64,000 nucleotides of DNA from Paludibacteraceae bacterium (GCA_017527495.1 JAFXPY010000046.1:1-64000), one strand, 5' to 3'. Counted from the stretch's first letter, positions 16,888 to 27,290 are shown. The notes: generated by a model not told the origin, from the letters alone. Program-made: numbers and translations.

Positions 16888-18993
16888 ATGAAAAAACTTA
16901 ATTATTTATTTTTGATAGCTATTATGATGACAGCATGTGGCGAGAAGAAAGCCACCAATCCTTTAATAGACCAGCCGGAAACGCCGTATGGAGTACCGGC
17001 TTTCGACCAGATCAAACTCGAACACTACGAACCGGCTTTTGATCAAGCAATCAAAGAAGATTCTTTGGAGGTTGAACAAATAGCCAACAACGCTGATGCA
17101 CCTACATTTGAGAATACTATTGCAGCACTCGACCGTGCAGGCAAATTGCTCGACCGTGTGGAAGGCGTGTTTTTCAATATCGTTGAAGCAGATGGCAACG
17201 ACGCAATGGAAGCAATCAATGAACGAGTAACAGCCCGCATCACAGCTCTGAGTGATAATATCTTGCTCAACGAAAAATTATTTGCTCGAGTTAAAGCCGT
17301 ATATGAACAGCGTGACTCTTTGGGACTTAATGCAGAAGAACGCCGGCTGACAGAAGAGACATATCGTACATTTGCTGTTTCGGGTGCCGACCTTCCGGCT
17401 GACAAAAAAGAACGACTCAAAGAAATAAATCAAGAACTGAGTCAGTTGTCGATTAAATTCAGTAGTAATGTCGTTGCAGAAACAAACGCCTGCCAGATAT
17501 TCATTCAGAATGAAGCCGACCTGAAAGGGCTACCTGAAGTAGCAAAACAAGCTGCTGCTGAAGAAGCTGCTGCTGCAGGACATGCCGGAGAATGGCTTTT
17601 CACACCAAAGCGTACAAGTTTTACACCCGTATTGCAGTATTGCGAAAACCGTGAATTGCGCAAACAACTGCTCTTGGCTTATACCACACGTGGCAACCAT
17701 AACAACGAGAACGACAATAAAGAAGTTATTCGTCGAACAATGCAGTTGCGTATCGAAAAAGCCAAACTATTCGGTTTTGATAATCCGGCGCAATATATCC
17801 TTCAAGAGCAAATGGCAAAAACGCCGGAAGCTGCGATGGCACAGTTGATGTATGTGTGGTATCCTGCTCTTGAGCAAGCCAAGAAAGAGGCTGCCAAACT
17901 GCAACAACTTATGGATGCCGAAGGCAAAGGAGAAAAACTTGAGCCATGGGACTGGTGGTATTACACCGAAAAACTGCGTGCTGCGGAATACGATCTCAAT
18001 GAGGAACAGCTCAAGCCTTATTTCCAACTCGAAAATGTACGCAACGGAGCATTCCAAGTGGCGAATAAACTTTATGGTTTGACCTTCGAACCTCTCAAAG
18101 ACATGCCGGTTTATAATCCTGAAGTAGAGGTGTTCAAGGTAACTGATGCAGATGGCTCGTTTATCGGAATCTACTATACAGACTATTTCCCTCGTGCCGG
18201 CAAACGCCCCGGAGCGTGGATGAATGATATCGCCCACCAATATGTAGAGAATGGCGAGAATCATCGTCCGGTAATAATCAATGTAGGCAATTTCAACCGT
18301 CCGACATCAGACAAACCGGCCTTGCTCTCTATGGATGATGTAGAGACACTGTTTCATGAGTTTGGTCATGCTCTGCACGGCTTCTTGTCACAATGCACAT
18401 ATAAGACACTCGCCGGAACAAATACGCCACGTGATTTCGTAGAGTTCCCGTCGCAACTGATGGAAAACTGGTGCTATGAACCGGAGGTAATGCGTACTTA
18501 TGCTTTCCACTATCAAACAGGTGAGGTCATTCCTGATTCTTTGATTGATAAAATACAGCAGTCGCGCACCTTCAACAAAGGCTTTGTAGAAGTTGAATTG
18601 CTTTCTGCCTCTATTCTTGATATGGACTATCACATGCTCAACAATGCCGATAGTCTTGATGTGGAGAAATTTGAGGCCGAGAGTCTCGCCAAGATGGGTA
18701 TGATTGATGAAATCATTGTTCGCTATCGTTCAACATTCTTCAATCACATATTCACCACAGGCTATGAAGCCGGTTATTATAGCTACACATGGTCGGCAGT
18801 GCTTGATGCTGATTGCTTCCATGCGTTTAAGGAAACAGGAAATCTTTTCGACCAAACTGTGGCAACAGCTCTCAGACGCAATATCCTTGAGCGTGGAAAT
18901 ACCGACGATTGTGGGGTGCTGTACCGCAACTTTAGGGGTAAAGATGCAAATCCGCAATATCTTCTCGATCGCTTATTTGGAGAAAAAAAGTAA
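16888..18993 (+). CDS. dcp: M3 family metallopeptidase (peptidyl-dipeptidase Dcp type), lipoprotein
   Basis: 701 residues. The zinc site is complete: His490-Glu491-Phe-Gly-His494 (FHEFGHALHG) and Glu519 in RDFVEFPSQ. Downstream, GYEAGYYSYTWS carries the substrate-binding Tyr/His-type region of the M3A clan. Unlike cytoplasmic E. coli Dcp, it starts with a lipoprotein signal (LIAIMMTACGEKK, Cys at about 17), so it likely acts in the periplasm, trimming oligopeptides from the C-terminus two residues at a time. The layout N(PLI..)-YGVPAFD-I is typical of Bacteroidota Dcp. It starts a probable operon running to YifB. Confidence 0.93.
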   Translation: MKKLNYLFLIAIMMTACGEKKATNPLIDQPETPYGVPAFDQIKLEHYEPAFDQAIKEDSLEVEQIANNADAPTFENTIAALDRAGKLLDRVEGVFFNIVEADGNDAMEAINERVTARITALSDNILLNEKLFARVKAVYEQRDSLGLNAEERRLTEETYRTFAVSGADLPADKKERLKEINQELSQLSIKFSSNVVAETNACQIFIQNEADLKGLPEVAKQAAAEEAAAAGHAGEWLFTPKRTSFTPVLQYCENRELRKQLLLAYTTRGNHNNENDNKEVIRRTMQLRIEKAKLFGFDNPAQYILQEQMAKTPEAAMAQLMYVWYPALEQAKKEAAKLQQLMDAEGKGEKLEPWDWWYYTEKLRAAEYDLNEEQLKPYFQLENVRNGAFQVANKLYGLTFEPLKDMPVYNPEVEVFKVTDADGSFIGIYYTDYFPRAGKRPGAWMNDIAHQYVENGENHRPVIINVGNFNRPTSDKPALLSMDDVETLFHEFGHALHGFLSQCTYKTLAGTNTPRDFVEFPSQLMENWCYEPEVMRTYAFHYQTGEVIPDSLIDKIQQSRTFNKGFVEVELLSASILDMDYHMLNNADSLDVEKFEAESLAKMGMIDEIIVRYRSTFFNHIFTTGYEAGYYSYTWSAVLDADCFHAFKETGNLFDQTVATALRRNILERGNTDDCGVLYRNFRGKDANPQYLLDRLFGEKK

Positions 18994-19000
18994 AGGAGAA

Positions 19001-19063
19001 TTCAGAATACTCAGAATATTCGGATTATTCAGAAAACTCAGAAAACTCAGAATACTCTGAAAA
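19001..19063. repeat. 9-bp tandem array (YTCAGAAWA)x7
   Basis: Seven exact-register 9-mers: TTCAGAATA, CTCAGAATA, TTCGGATTA, TTCAGAAAA, CTCAGAAAA, CTCAGAATA and CTCTGAAAA. They fill the gap between the M3 stop codon and the next start at 19073. Confidence 0.92.
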
Positions 19064-19072
19064 CAATAGCTT

Positions 19073-20050
19073 ATGAAGAAATTTATAAAAAACATAACTC
19101 GTCTTGACTTACCAATAGCCGTTTTGTTGTTATTGGTAAGCGTGGCGTTGTGGGTTCCTGATTTTATAAATTCTCTTGGTCAATCAGCACAAATCGTACC
19201 TATTCTTTTCATGCCGCATGCCGTAAGTTGCTCAATGCAACCTGTGGCAGTCTTGTTGCTGTCTTTTGGCTTATGCATCATTAATGCTTTGCTGCTATTG
19301 TTTATACTCTATATATCCGGCGAGTTTAAGGAGCGCACAGCGATGCCTGTTGTTCTTTTCCTTTTTATGTCGGGTGCTTTTAAGGCAGTGCATTTTATGC
19401 TTGCCTATCATATCGGTCTTTTACTGATGATTTTGGTTCTGATACTTATGATACAAACATTCAGGAAACCCGATTTGGCAGAGTATTCTTTCCTCGCAAC
19501 TTTAATTTTATATTTAGCCGCAATCTTTGTGCCCGACCTGATGTATTTCATTCCTTTTTTGTGGCTAATGCTTATTGCCAATCGTGCTCTTTCTGCAAAA
19601 ACGCTTATTGCAAGCTGGTTGGCTTTAGGCACAGTGTTTGTCTTTTTGCTGTTTTTTATTTTCTATAAGTCTGAGTCATGGCAGTATTTCGATTTTGAAA
19701 ATTTGTTGGATAGGTACATAATACAACCACAACCATTACAATCGTTTGTCGGCAAAGTTGTACTTCTTGTTGTTGCTATATTGTTGTCAGTATATTATTT
19801 CTTAGACAAATCGTTGTTGAACATAAAACAAATTATTGTTTTTGATGAAATTATTATAGTTGCAGTATTTGTGCTGTTTGCAATTGTTTTTCCGTCAAGT
19901 CATTATGTTGACGATGTTTATCCGATGGGTGTTTTTGTCATGTCGGCTCTTGCGACGCACTATTTCATTGCCTCTCCATCTGTTGTTAGAGGCGTAATGT
20001 TTTTAGTCTATTTGTTTAGTCAAATTATTTATTGGGTGTTTAGTTTATGA
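19073..20050 (+). CDS. DUF6427-like integral membrane protein
   Basis: 325 residues, almost entirely hydrophobic, with about nine to ten transmembrane helices. The pattern of an early VALWVPDF, a central FRKPDLAEYSFLATLILYLAAIFVPD and aromatic-rich helices resembles the DUF6427 proteins of Bacteroidota. No enzymatic motif is seen. Its stop overlaps the SDR start by 4 bp (ATGA), so the two are translationally coupled. Function unknown; the neighbours point to the envelope. Confidence 0.6.
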   Translation: MKKFIKNITRLDLPIAVLLLLVSVALWVPDFINSLGQSAQIVPILFMPHAVSCSMQPVAVLLLSFGLCIINALLLLFILYISGEFKERTAMPVVLFLFMSGAFKAVHFMLAYHIGLLLMILVLILMIQTFRKPDLAEYSFLATLILYLAAIFVPDLMYFIPFLWLMLIANRALSAKTLIASWLALGTVFVFLLFFIFYKSESWQYFDFENLLDRYIIQPQPLQSFVGKVVLLVVAILLSVYYFLDKSLLNIKQIIVFDEIIIVAVFVLFAIVFPSSHYVDDVYPMGVFVMSALATHYFIASPSVVRGVMFLVYLFSQIIYWVFSL

Positions 20051-20859
20051 TTATAAGTAGAAAAAAAACAAATAAAATTGTTATACTCACCGGTGGCTCT
20101 TCGGGTATAGGTTTAGCCACTGCTCAACTTTTTGCTTCTCGTGACTATTTTGTGTTTGAGTTGTCGCGTCGTGATATTAATCATCAAAATGCAGGCATCG
20201 AGCATATCTCGTGTGATGTAACTAATGAAGAGCAGGTGAAAACTGTTGTTGGTGATATATTCAAACAGACAAATCATATTGATGTCTTGATTTCAAATGC
20301 CGGTTATGGTATTTCCGGTCCGATTGAATTTACTTCATCAGTCGATGCACATAATCAGTTTGAAGTCAATTTCTTTGGTTCTCTGAATGTGGTGAAATCT
20401 GTTTTGCCGTATATGCGTAAGCAAGGATATGGCAAAATAATATTCACGAGCAGCGTGGCTGCCGTGTTGAGCATACCTTATCAGGCTTTCTATTCCGCCA
20501 CAAAATCAGCAATTAATTCTTTGGCTCTTGCTTTGCGTAATGAGGTGGCTGATTTTGGAATTAAAGTGTGTGCAATAATGCCCGGTGATGTGAGTACGGG
20601 TTTCACTGATGCACGCAGCAAAAATAGCGAAGGTCAGCAAGTCTATACTCATACGCAGAAAGCGATAGAGGCAATGGAAAAAGACGAGCGAGGAGGCATG
20701 AGTGCTCAATATCTGGCAAGAAATATATATCGCATTGTGCAGAAGAACAATCCGGCTCCACTTTATACAGCCGGCTGGCAATATAAATGTTTTGTCGTTC
20801 TCGAAAAATTATTACCTAAAAGAATTTCCAATTGGATTGTAGGACTTTTGTATAGGTAG
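20047..20859 (+). CDS. SDR-family oxidoreductase
   Basis: 270 residues of the classical short-chain dehydrogenase fold. Cofactor motif TGGSSGIG (residues 15-22); NAG motif in ISNAGYG; catalytic Ser in FTSSVAA; Tyr149 and Lys153 in YSATK. LSRR after strand 2 (Arg at the specificity site) suggests NADP(H). The C-terminal ~40 residues are hydrophobic with basic residues (LLPKRISNWIVGLLYR), as in membrane-associated SDRs. The substrate is unknown. It is directly followed by the tamB start (TAG then ATG with no gap). Confidence 0.88.
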   Translation: MIISRKKTNKIVILTGGSSGIGLATAQLFASRDYFVFELSRRDINHQNAGIEHISCDVTNEEQVKTVVGDIFKQTNHIDVLISNAGYGISGPIEFTSSVDAHNQFEVNFFGSLNVVKSVLPYMRKQGYGKIIFTSSVAAVLSIPYQAFYSATKSAINSLALALRNEVADFGIKVCAIMPGDVSTGFTDARSKNSEGQQVYTHTQKAIEAMEKDERGGMSAQYLARNIYRIVQKNNPAPLYTAGWQYKCFVVLEKLLPKRISNWIVGLLYR

Positions 20860-23800
20860 ATGGGCATACTTGGTAACATAGGGTGGATGAAAGATGTGGC
20901 GCCGAAGATACGCAAACCATCTTTTTTGAAACGCTGGCCTGTGCTTGGCAGAATAATCCGTGCAATACTTGTTGTTGTCGGAATAGTTCTCGTGCTCTCT
21001 TTTGTTGTCTTGTCGTCGCCACCGGTGCAAAATTGGATTTCCGGTATCGTTACCGAAAAGTTGAAAGAAAATCTTGGCAATTCAGTCAAGGTGGAGAATA
21101 TACATTTTGTTCCTTTCAGCAAACTTAAACTTGAAGGTGTATATGTTGAAGACCTCAACAAAGACACTTTGCTGTATGTTCCGACCCTGAGTGCTAAATT
21201 CAGGCTCTTTGATTTGCTCAAAAACAAAATAACTGTCAATAGGCTTGAGATCATTTCGCCTTTGGTCAATGTGGTCGTTGATGCCGATAGTATTCCCAAT
21301 TATGCTTTTCTTTTAGAAAAATTTAGGACAGATGAACCTAAACAGTTCAATATGGATGTCCAGGTTGATGAGGCTATGCTCATCAATGCGCGAATTAGGT
21401 ACAACGATGTTTGCTATGCTCCTCTAACGGGGCAGTTTGATCCGCACCACATAAATGTCAGTGAGCTTAATCTGCTTGTGGCTATCGAAGAATTCAAAAA
21501 GGGTAGTATTGACGCTGCAATAAAGCATTTTTCTGCAAAAGAGAGTTGTGGGTTTGAACTTGTCAATTTTGAAGCTCATTTAATTTTTGATACTCTACAG
21601 CTTAGTATGCCAACATTGCGTCTCGAGCTTCCCAATTCGCTTGTTGATGTTGATGCATTGCACATAGAGCTACCGCCGGTTAATCGTCCTGATACCTTTG
21701 ATTATGGTACTCTGGCCATCGATTTCAATCTGCCCAATGCTTCTTTTGTGTTGAGCGATATTGGTGCTTTTGTGCCGGCAGTCAAATTCGTGAAAAAACC
21801 TATCACGCTCAGTGCTCAGGTTACAGGCTCGTTCAACGACATCAATCTCAATACATTCACACTTGCATATAATAATTACAACCTTCTTGATGCTAATGTC
21901 TCAATCGTTGATTTGCCAAATCGCGATGATGCTCATTTTAAGGCCAATGTCCGCTATCTCAAAGCCAATACATGGGTGATTCAAGATTTTGTTTCCGAAC
22001 TGCAACACAAGCCCTTTGTATTGCCCCAACCGGTCGTAAAACTTGGCGAAATAAGATACACCGGCTCTGCCAAAGGCAAAATTTACAATGTGAATTTGCA
22101 AGGTGGCTTCCATACCAATATGGGGACAATAACTACAATAGGTGAATTGAGCCGTATATTTGTCAACAAAGAAACAAATGCCAAAAACACGGAGTTTGTC
22201 GGCATAATAGAAACGCAAGATTTCAAGCTTGGCGAGATGCTTGCAAACCAAGATTTAGGAAATATATCTTTCCGTCTTGAGGCCGATGGAAAAATTGATA
22301 CACTCAGCAATCTCGACTTGCAAGCTAATGGAGCACTAACATCATTCCAATTCAGAGAATATGACTATCAAGACCTTCAAATCAAAGGACATTATACGGA
22401 CAAAATGTTTGAGGGTAGTGTGAGTATGCACGACCCGAATTTATGGTTTGATTTCGATGGATTAGTCAATATGCACGAAAAATTGCCAATCTTTGATTTT
22501 AATCTTGGAATAGACACTTTGCACCTTGGAGAACTCAATTTGGTCAAAGATAAGTTTGTAGATAGCGATGTCAGACTCTATGCCGACATCAACCTCAAAG
22601 GTAATTCACTCGACAATCTGAATGGTGTTGCGCAATTCAATAATGTTTATGTCAGAAGTGGTGAGCATGAGGCAGAAATATCTGACCTTAAGCTTACAAG
22701 TCAGATGGAGAAAAAACAAGAAAATCGACTTCGTATTCAATCTGATATGATTGATTTTGATTGTCGGGGTTACTATTCGTACACTTCTTTGCCTGTTACC
22801 ATACAGAAGTTATGTGCTCGCTATCTGCCCAATTTCTTTACTGACGAGCAGAAGCGACAGCTTGATAGACAGCGAACCGACAATCAGATGTCTATTCAGT
22901 TGTTCACCCATCAACTCAATACTTTGCTTGATGCTCTTGAAGTTCCTTTTGACCTGCGAAACGATTTGACTGTTAAAGGCTTGATTGACGAGCCAAACAA
23001 TAAATTTGAATTAGGAGTACTTGTGCCAAGTTTTGACAAACCGCACCTTTCGTTGCGCAATGTGGCTTTGAATCTGAACAATCATGCCGACAAATTGCAA
23101 TTGGTTCTCTCTCTGAAAAAATTAGTTGACCAGACCAAGCCGGCTTCTGTTCAGATGGGTGATTTGAAGGCCTACCTTAATGTTGGAGCTGTCAATGACT
23201 CAATAATGACTACTATAAGGTTTGTCAATGATTCAGTCCATCAGCTGACTAAAGGTGAAGTGGACTTACTTGCCAATTTCACGTCTCACCAAGGAAAACC
23301 GATCGTAACGGTTGATGTCTTGCCTAACGATCTTGTACTTTTGAGCACACCATGGAAAATAGACGAATCAAAGGTTGTTTACAATGCTGCAAATTCTACT
23401 CTTGATGTTAAGGATTTTCGTTTCTACACCGTTACACAAGATGCAGACAATCAACAACACTTATTCGCAAACGGGCGTGGCTCAAAGAACGAACGGGATA
23501 GTATTCTTGTCGATCTAAAAGATATGGAGCTGAATTGGTTGGTTGGTATCTCCGGTTTCCATGAAATTGATTTTGGTGGTTTGATAACCGGCTATGCTTC
23601 GGTTTGCAATCTATTCAATCAGTTCGTGCTGAATGCCGATTTGCGTCTTCGCAATTTTGCTATGAATGGTAATTATATCGGTCATGCCATAGCGCGTGCT
23701 GAGTGGCTGCACGAGACACCGGCTTTGCACTATTTTGGTGATGTCTATCACGATGATGATGAAGTTCATCTTGCTCATCTTGACGGACAATTCGTACCCA

Positions 23801-25584
23801 AAAAGCAACAATGGAATTTAGGCATTGATTCAGAAGGTGTTCCACTTACGTTCGTAAATAAATGGATAGGCGGTATATTCGGAACAATAACGGGTGATGC
23901 CTATGGCCGTGTTGATATTGACGGCGACACCTTAGGTGCTATTGTAACAGCAAATGCCTTAGTGAAAAATGGTAGTCTGACCATCGACCCTATCGGTACA
24001 ACATACTATTTCAATGACACTGTAGTGCTCAAACCGGATTCTATTTTGTTCCGTAACATGCATTTCACTGATATTGATGGCAATAAAGTTGATGCAGATG
24101 CTTTTGTTGCTCACAACAGATTCAAGAATTTCAGTTATGGAGTAGGCGTGAAATGCTATAATGCACAAGTAATCAATTTGCCCATAACGCCTGACAATAT
24201 GTTCTATGGAAAGATGTATGCCAATGGAAATGTTACTATATCCGGCAATGAGAGATTCTGCAATATTGATGTGCAGGCAAGGACTCAACCAAAATCTAAT
24301 TTTGGTCTTTCACTCAATCAGACTTCAACAGCTGTTGATAATGACTACATAACTTTCAAGAAAAAAACGAAAATGCCAAGCCGAGCCACTGCGCAAACAG
24401 CCAAGAAATCGTCGTCAAGGCTCAATCTGGGATTGAATGTAGAGGTTACGCCTGATGTGCAAGTGCGTCTCGACATCGACCAGCGCACAGGCGATGCCAT
24501 CGTTGCACGAGGTGAAGGTACATTAGTGATGACCTACAAGACCCCCGGTAATGACATCAATCTTCGCGGACAACTTGGCATCAATAGTGGAAATGTAACA
24601 ATGACCCTGAGCAACCTTTTGCGCAAAGAGTTTCGTGTTGAGCCGGGTGGAGCTGTAACCTTCAATGGTGATCCGATGAATACCCAATTGGCTGTTCGTG
24701 CCTATTATCTAACCAATGCCTCGCTTCGCGATTTGATGGGTGAGCAATTCCAATCAACAGGCTTTTCCGGCACCTTTGTTCCTGTTCATTGCGTGCTTGA
24801 TTTGAAAGGTTCGCTCCGTCGTCCTGAGATAGGCTATGATTTGGAACTCCCTAATGCCGACGAGACTGTCCGCCAGCAAGTGCAGAGCATCGTGAATACT
24901 GACGAAATGAAAATGCGCGAAATACTCTATCTCCTTGCATTCAACAAATTCTATACGCCTGACTATCTTCAAGCAAGTGGTTCTGTTGATGGGGCAGCAG
25001 AGAGTTACGCACTTCTGTCAAGCACCGTGACCGGACAAATCAACAACTGGTTGAGCAAAGTGACCAACGATTTCCAACTCGGATTTAATGTTCATTCGTC
25101 CGGTACAGGTGACCAAGAAAGTCGTGAATATGAGGGACAGTTTATGTACAAACCAACCAATCGCCTTGAGATAAACGGCAATTTCGGCTATCGTAACAAC
25201 GACATCAGTAATCGACCATTCTTTGGAGATATAGATATAGAATATTTACTTACCGAATCAGGTAAATATCGTCTCAAAGGTTACACACATAGTGTGGATA
25301 AATATTCGCTCAAACAGGCTTCAACTATACAAGGAGTAGGTTTTGTGTACAAGCATACATTTGAAAATGTGTATGATTTGTTCAATATCAAGAAAGCTGT
25401 TTCTGCGCAAGAGGCTATCATTCAACCGTCAGATAGTATCCAAAACAAGCAAGAACAGCAAACGGGTGCTGTCGCCAACGAGAGCGCAAACACGCAACCT
25501 GCTGACAGTACACAGAATAGGGCAGAGCAAAAAATAGAGCCTTTGATTATAAAAGACGAGGGTGAGGAAAAAACAGAGGAATAA
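20860..25584 (+). CDS. tamB: TamB-like translocation/assembly module protein
   Basis: 1574 residues. An N-terminal transmembrane helix (about 30-52) is followed by a very long periplasmic beta-rich body and the diagnostic TamB (DUF490) C-terminal domain (about 1170-1500): DVQVRLDIDQRTGDAIVARG, INSGNVTMTLSNLLRKEF, PGGAVTFNGDP, and SSTVTGQINNWLSKV. The final ~60 residues are Gln/Glu/Thr-rich and low complexity. TamB-type proteins help outer-membrane protein assembly and/or phospholipid transport between membranes. In Bacteroidota this family often takes the place of a separate tamA-tamB pair. It is transcribed with the SDR gene and YifB. Confidence 0.92.
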   Translation: MGILGNIGWMKDVAPKIRKPSFLKRWPVLGRIIRAILVVVGIVLVLSFVVLSSPPVQNWISGIVTEKLKENLGNSVKVENIHFVPFSKLKLEGVYVEDLNKDTLLYVPTLSAKFRLFDLLKNKITVNRLEIISPLVNVVVDADSIPNYAFLLEKFRTDEPKQFNMDVQVDEAMLINARIRYNDVCYAPLTGQFDPHHINVSELNLLVAIEEFKKGSIDAAIKHFSAKESCGFELVNFEAHLIFDTLQLSMPTLRLELPNSLVDVDALHIELPPVNRPDTFDYGTLAIDFNLPNASFVLSDIGAFVPAVKFVKKPITLSAQVTGSFNDINLNTFTLAYNNYNLLDANVSIVDLPNRDDAHFKANVRYLKANTWVIQDFVSELQHKPFVLPQPVVKLGEIRYTGSAKGKIYNVNLQGGFHTNMGTITTIGELSRIFVNKETNAKNTEFVGIIETQDFKLGEMLANQDLGNISFRLEADGKIDTLSNLDLQANGALTSFQFREYDYQDLQIKGHYTDKMFEGSVSMHDPNLWFDFDGLVNMHEKLPIFDFNLGIDTLHLGELNLVKDKFVDSDVRLYADINLKGNSLDNLNGVAQFNNVYVRSGEHEAEISDLKLTSQMEKKQENRLRIQSDMIDFDCRGYYSYTSLPVTIQKLCARYLPNFFTDEQKRQLDRQRTDNQMSIQLFTHQLNTLLDALEVPFDLRNDLTVKGLIDEPNNKFELGVLVPSFDKPHLSLRNVALNLNNHADKLQLVLSLKKLVDQTKPASVQMGDLKAYLNVGAVNDSIMTTIRFVNDSVHQLTKGEVDLLANFTSHQGKPIVTVDVLPNDLVLLSTPWKIDESKVVYNAANSTLDVKDFRFYTVTQDADNQQHLFANGRGSKNERDSILVDLKDMELNWLVGISGFHEIDFGGLITGYASVCNLFNQFVLNADLRLRNFAMNGNYIGHAIARAEWLHETPALHYFGDVYHDDDEVHLAHLDGQFVPKKQQWNLGIDSEGVPLTFVNKWIGGIFGTITGDAYGRVDIDGDTLGAIVTANALVKNGSLTIDPIGTTYYFNDTVVLKPDSILFRNMHFTDIDGNKVDADAFVAHNRFKNFSYGVGVKCYNAQVINLPITPDNMFYGKMYANGNVTISGNERFCNIDVQARTQPKSNFGLSLNQTSTAVDNDYITFKKKTKMPSRATAQTAKKSSSRLNLGLNVEVTPDVQVRLDIDQRTGDAIVARGEGTLVMTYKTPGNDINLRGQLGINSGNVTMTLSNLLRKEFRVEPGGAVTFNGDPMNTQLAVRAYYLTNASLRDLMGEQFQSTGFSGTFVPVHCVLDLKGSLRRPEIGYDLELPNADETVRQQVQSIVNTDEMKMREILYLLAFNKFYTPDYLQASGSVDGAAESYALLSSTVTGQINNWLSKVTNDFQLGFNVHSSGTGDQESREYEGQFMYKPTNRLEINGNFGYRNNDISNRPFFGDIDIEYLLTESGKYRLKGYTHSVDKYSLKQASTIQGVGFVYKHTFENVYDLFNIKKAVSAQEAIIQPSDSIQNKQEQQTGAVANESANTQPADSTQNRAEQKIEPLIIKDEGEEKTEE

Positions 25585-25587
25585 ACT

Positions 25588-27126
25588 ATGTTAGTAAAAG
25601 TATTTGGAGCAGCAGTACAGGGCATTGATGCCACGCTGATAACGATAGAAGTTGATGTCAATCGCGGGACAAAATTTTTTCTTGTCGGTCTGCCAGACAA
25701 TGCAGTCAAAGAGAGTCACGAACGGCTACATTCGGCAATTCATTATATTGGTTATCGTTTCCCGCGTCAGCAGGTAACCATCAATATGGCTCCGGCTGAC
25801 ATCAAGAAAGAAGGCTCTGCCTACGACTTACCTATTGCGATAGGTATGTTGGCAGGTTCCGAGCAGATAGTGACCAACAATCTTAGTGACTATGTTATTA
25901 TGGGTGAGGTGTCGCTTGACGGCTCGCTGCAACCCATTCGGGGTGTGTTGCCTATCGCTATCATGGCCAAGCAGCAAGGTTTCAAAGGTTTTATTCTTCC
26001 GCAAGCCAATGCCAAAGAGGCTGCTGCCGTTGACGGACTTGAGGTCTATGGAATGGTCAATTTGAGTGAGGTGATAGAGTTTCTTAATGGTCAGCGTCAA
26101 GTGGAACCTTTGAGAATAGATGCTCAAGAAGAATTTTTCAATCATTTGCAGCAATATGATTTAGACTTTGCCGATGTCAAGGGTCAGGAGAATGTAAAGC
26201 GTGCACTTGAGATTGCCGCCGCCGGTGGACACAATATCATTATGGTCGGTCCTCCGGGTGCAGGAAAGAGTATGCTCGCCAAACGCCTGCCGTCTATCCT
26301 GCCACCGCTCACACTGCAAGAAGCACTTGAAACGACAAAGATACATTCTGTGGCAGGAGTGTTAGACAATAAAGACTCGTTGGTCACAGTCAGACCATTT
26401 CGCAGTCCACACCACACAATATCCGACATAGCTCTTGTGGGGGGCGGAACAAATCCGCAACCCGGCGAGATAAGTCTTGCACATAATGGGGTACTTTTCC
26501 TTGACGAGTTGCCGGAGTATAAACGCTCTGCACTTGAGGTTATGCGCCAACCGCTTGAAGACCGCAAGATATGTATTTCGAGGGCAAAAAACACGGTAGA
26601 ATATCCGGCCTCGTTTATGCTCGTGGCTGCGATGAACCCTTGTCCATGCGGACATTATGGCGACCCTAATCATGCCTGTACCTGCACGCCAACGATGGTG
26701 CATAAATATCTGAGTCGTATCTCAGGACCTTTGCTCGATCGCATAGATTTGCAAATTGAGATTTTGCCTTTGCCGTTCGATAAACTCACGCAACATCAAC
26801 CGGCTGAGCATAGTGAAAACATCAGACAAAGAGTGGTGCGAGCAAGAGAGATTCAGGCTCAAAGGTATAAAGACAATCCTGAAATATATTGCAATGCGCA
26901 GATGACGTCGAAAATGTTGCGTCAGTATGCACAAATCGACGACAGTAGTATGATGGTTTTGAAAGCCGCTATGGAGCGATTTCATCTGTCGGCTCGTGCC
27001 TATGACCGAATACTCAAAGTGGCACGCACGATAGCCGACCTTGAAGAAAGTGAAACAATAAAAGTCAATCATATCGCCGAGGCAGTCGGGTATCGTAATC
27101 TCGACCGTGAAGGCTGGGGAGGATAA
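25588..27126 (+). CDS. YifB/ComM-family Mg-chelatase-like AAA+ ATPase
   Basis: 512 residues, the usual length. An N-terminal Lon-protease-like S5 fold (about 1-170) is followed by a Mg-chelatase-type AAA+ core with Walker A GPPGAGKS (from about residue 221), NPQPGEISLAHNGVLFLDEL (Walker B and sensor region), and AAMNPCPCGHYGD with the cysteines found in this family. A C-terminal lid domain follows. The homologue ComM is a branch-migration helicase that helps integrate taken-up DNA; that role is family knowledge and not shown here. It is 3 bp after tamB, at the end of the operon. Confidence 0.93.
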   Translation: MLVKVFGAAVQGIDATLITIEVDVNRGTKFFLVGLPDNAVKESHERLHSAIHYIGYRFPRQQVTINMAPADIKKEGSAYDLPIAIGMLAGSEQIVTNNLSDYVIMGEVSLDGSLQPIRGVLPIAIMAKQQGFKGFILPQANAKEAAAVDGLEVYGMVNLSEVIEFLNGQRQVEPLRIDAQEEFFNHLQQYDLDFADVKGQENVKRALEIAAAGGHNIIMVGPPGAGKSMLAKRLPSILPPLTLQEALETTKIHSVAGVLDNKDSLVTVRPFRSPHHTISDIALVGGGTNPQPGEISLAHNGVLFLDELPEYKRSALEVMRQPLEDRKICISRAKNTVEYPASFMLVAAMNPCPCGHYGDPNHACTCTPTMVHKYLSRISGPLLDRIDLQIEILPLPFDKLTQHQPAEHSENIRQRVVRAREIQAQRYKDNPEIYCNAQMTSKMLRQYAQIDDSSMMVLKAAMERFHLSARAYDRILKVARTIADLEESETIKVNHIAEAVGYRNLDREGWGG

Positions 27127-27179
27127 AACTATTTTCATAATTAGTTTTTTACGATTTACATATTTGAGATAGATAATGT

Positions 27180-27290
27180 TCGGTATAACGATATATCAAA
27201 AAATAAAAAAATGAATAAATCGCCAAATAAATAAGCAAATCGTAAATAATTAAATGATAAAATGGTAAATGACTAAATGATTAAATAACA
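27180..27290. repeat. AT-rich degenerate word array before topB
   Basis: Runs of AAAT-bearing 7- to 12-mers (AAATCGTAAATAATTAAATG, then AAAATGGTAAATGACTAAATG) fill the leader of topB. The same words recur before tcdA (29365-29428) and, on the minus strand, between the S4-protein and DUF4924 genes (37812-37858). Confidence 0.6.

Noticed and set aside
20763..21299. 178-residue antisense ORF across the SDR-tamB junction
   Set aside because: The plus-strand genes here are clear and contiguous; the antisense frame has no motif or promoter.
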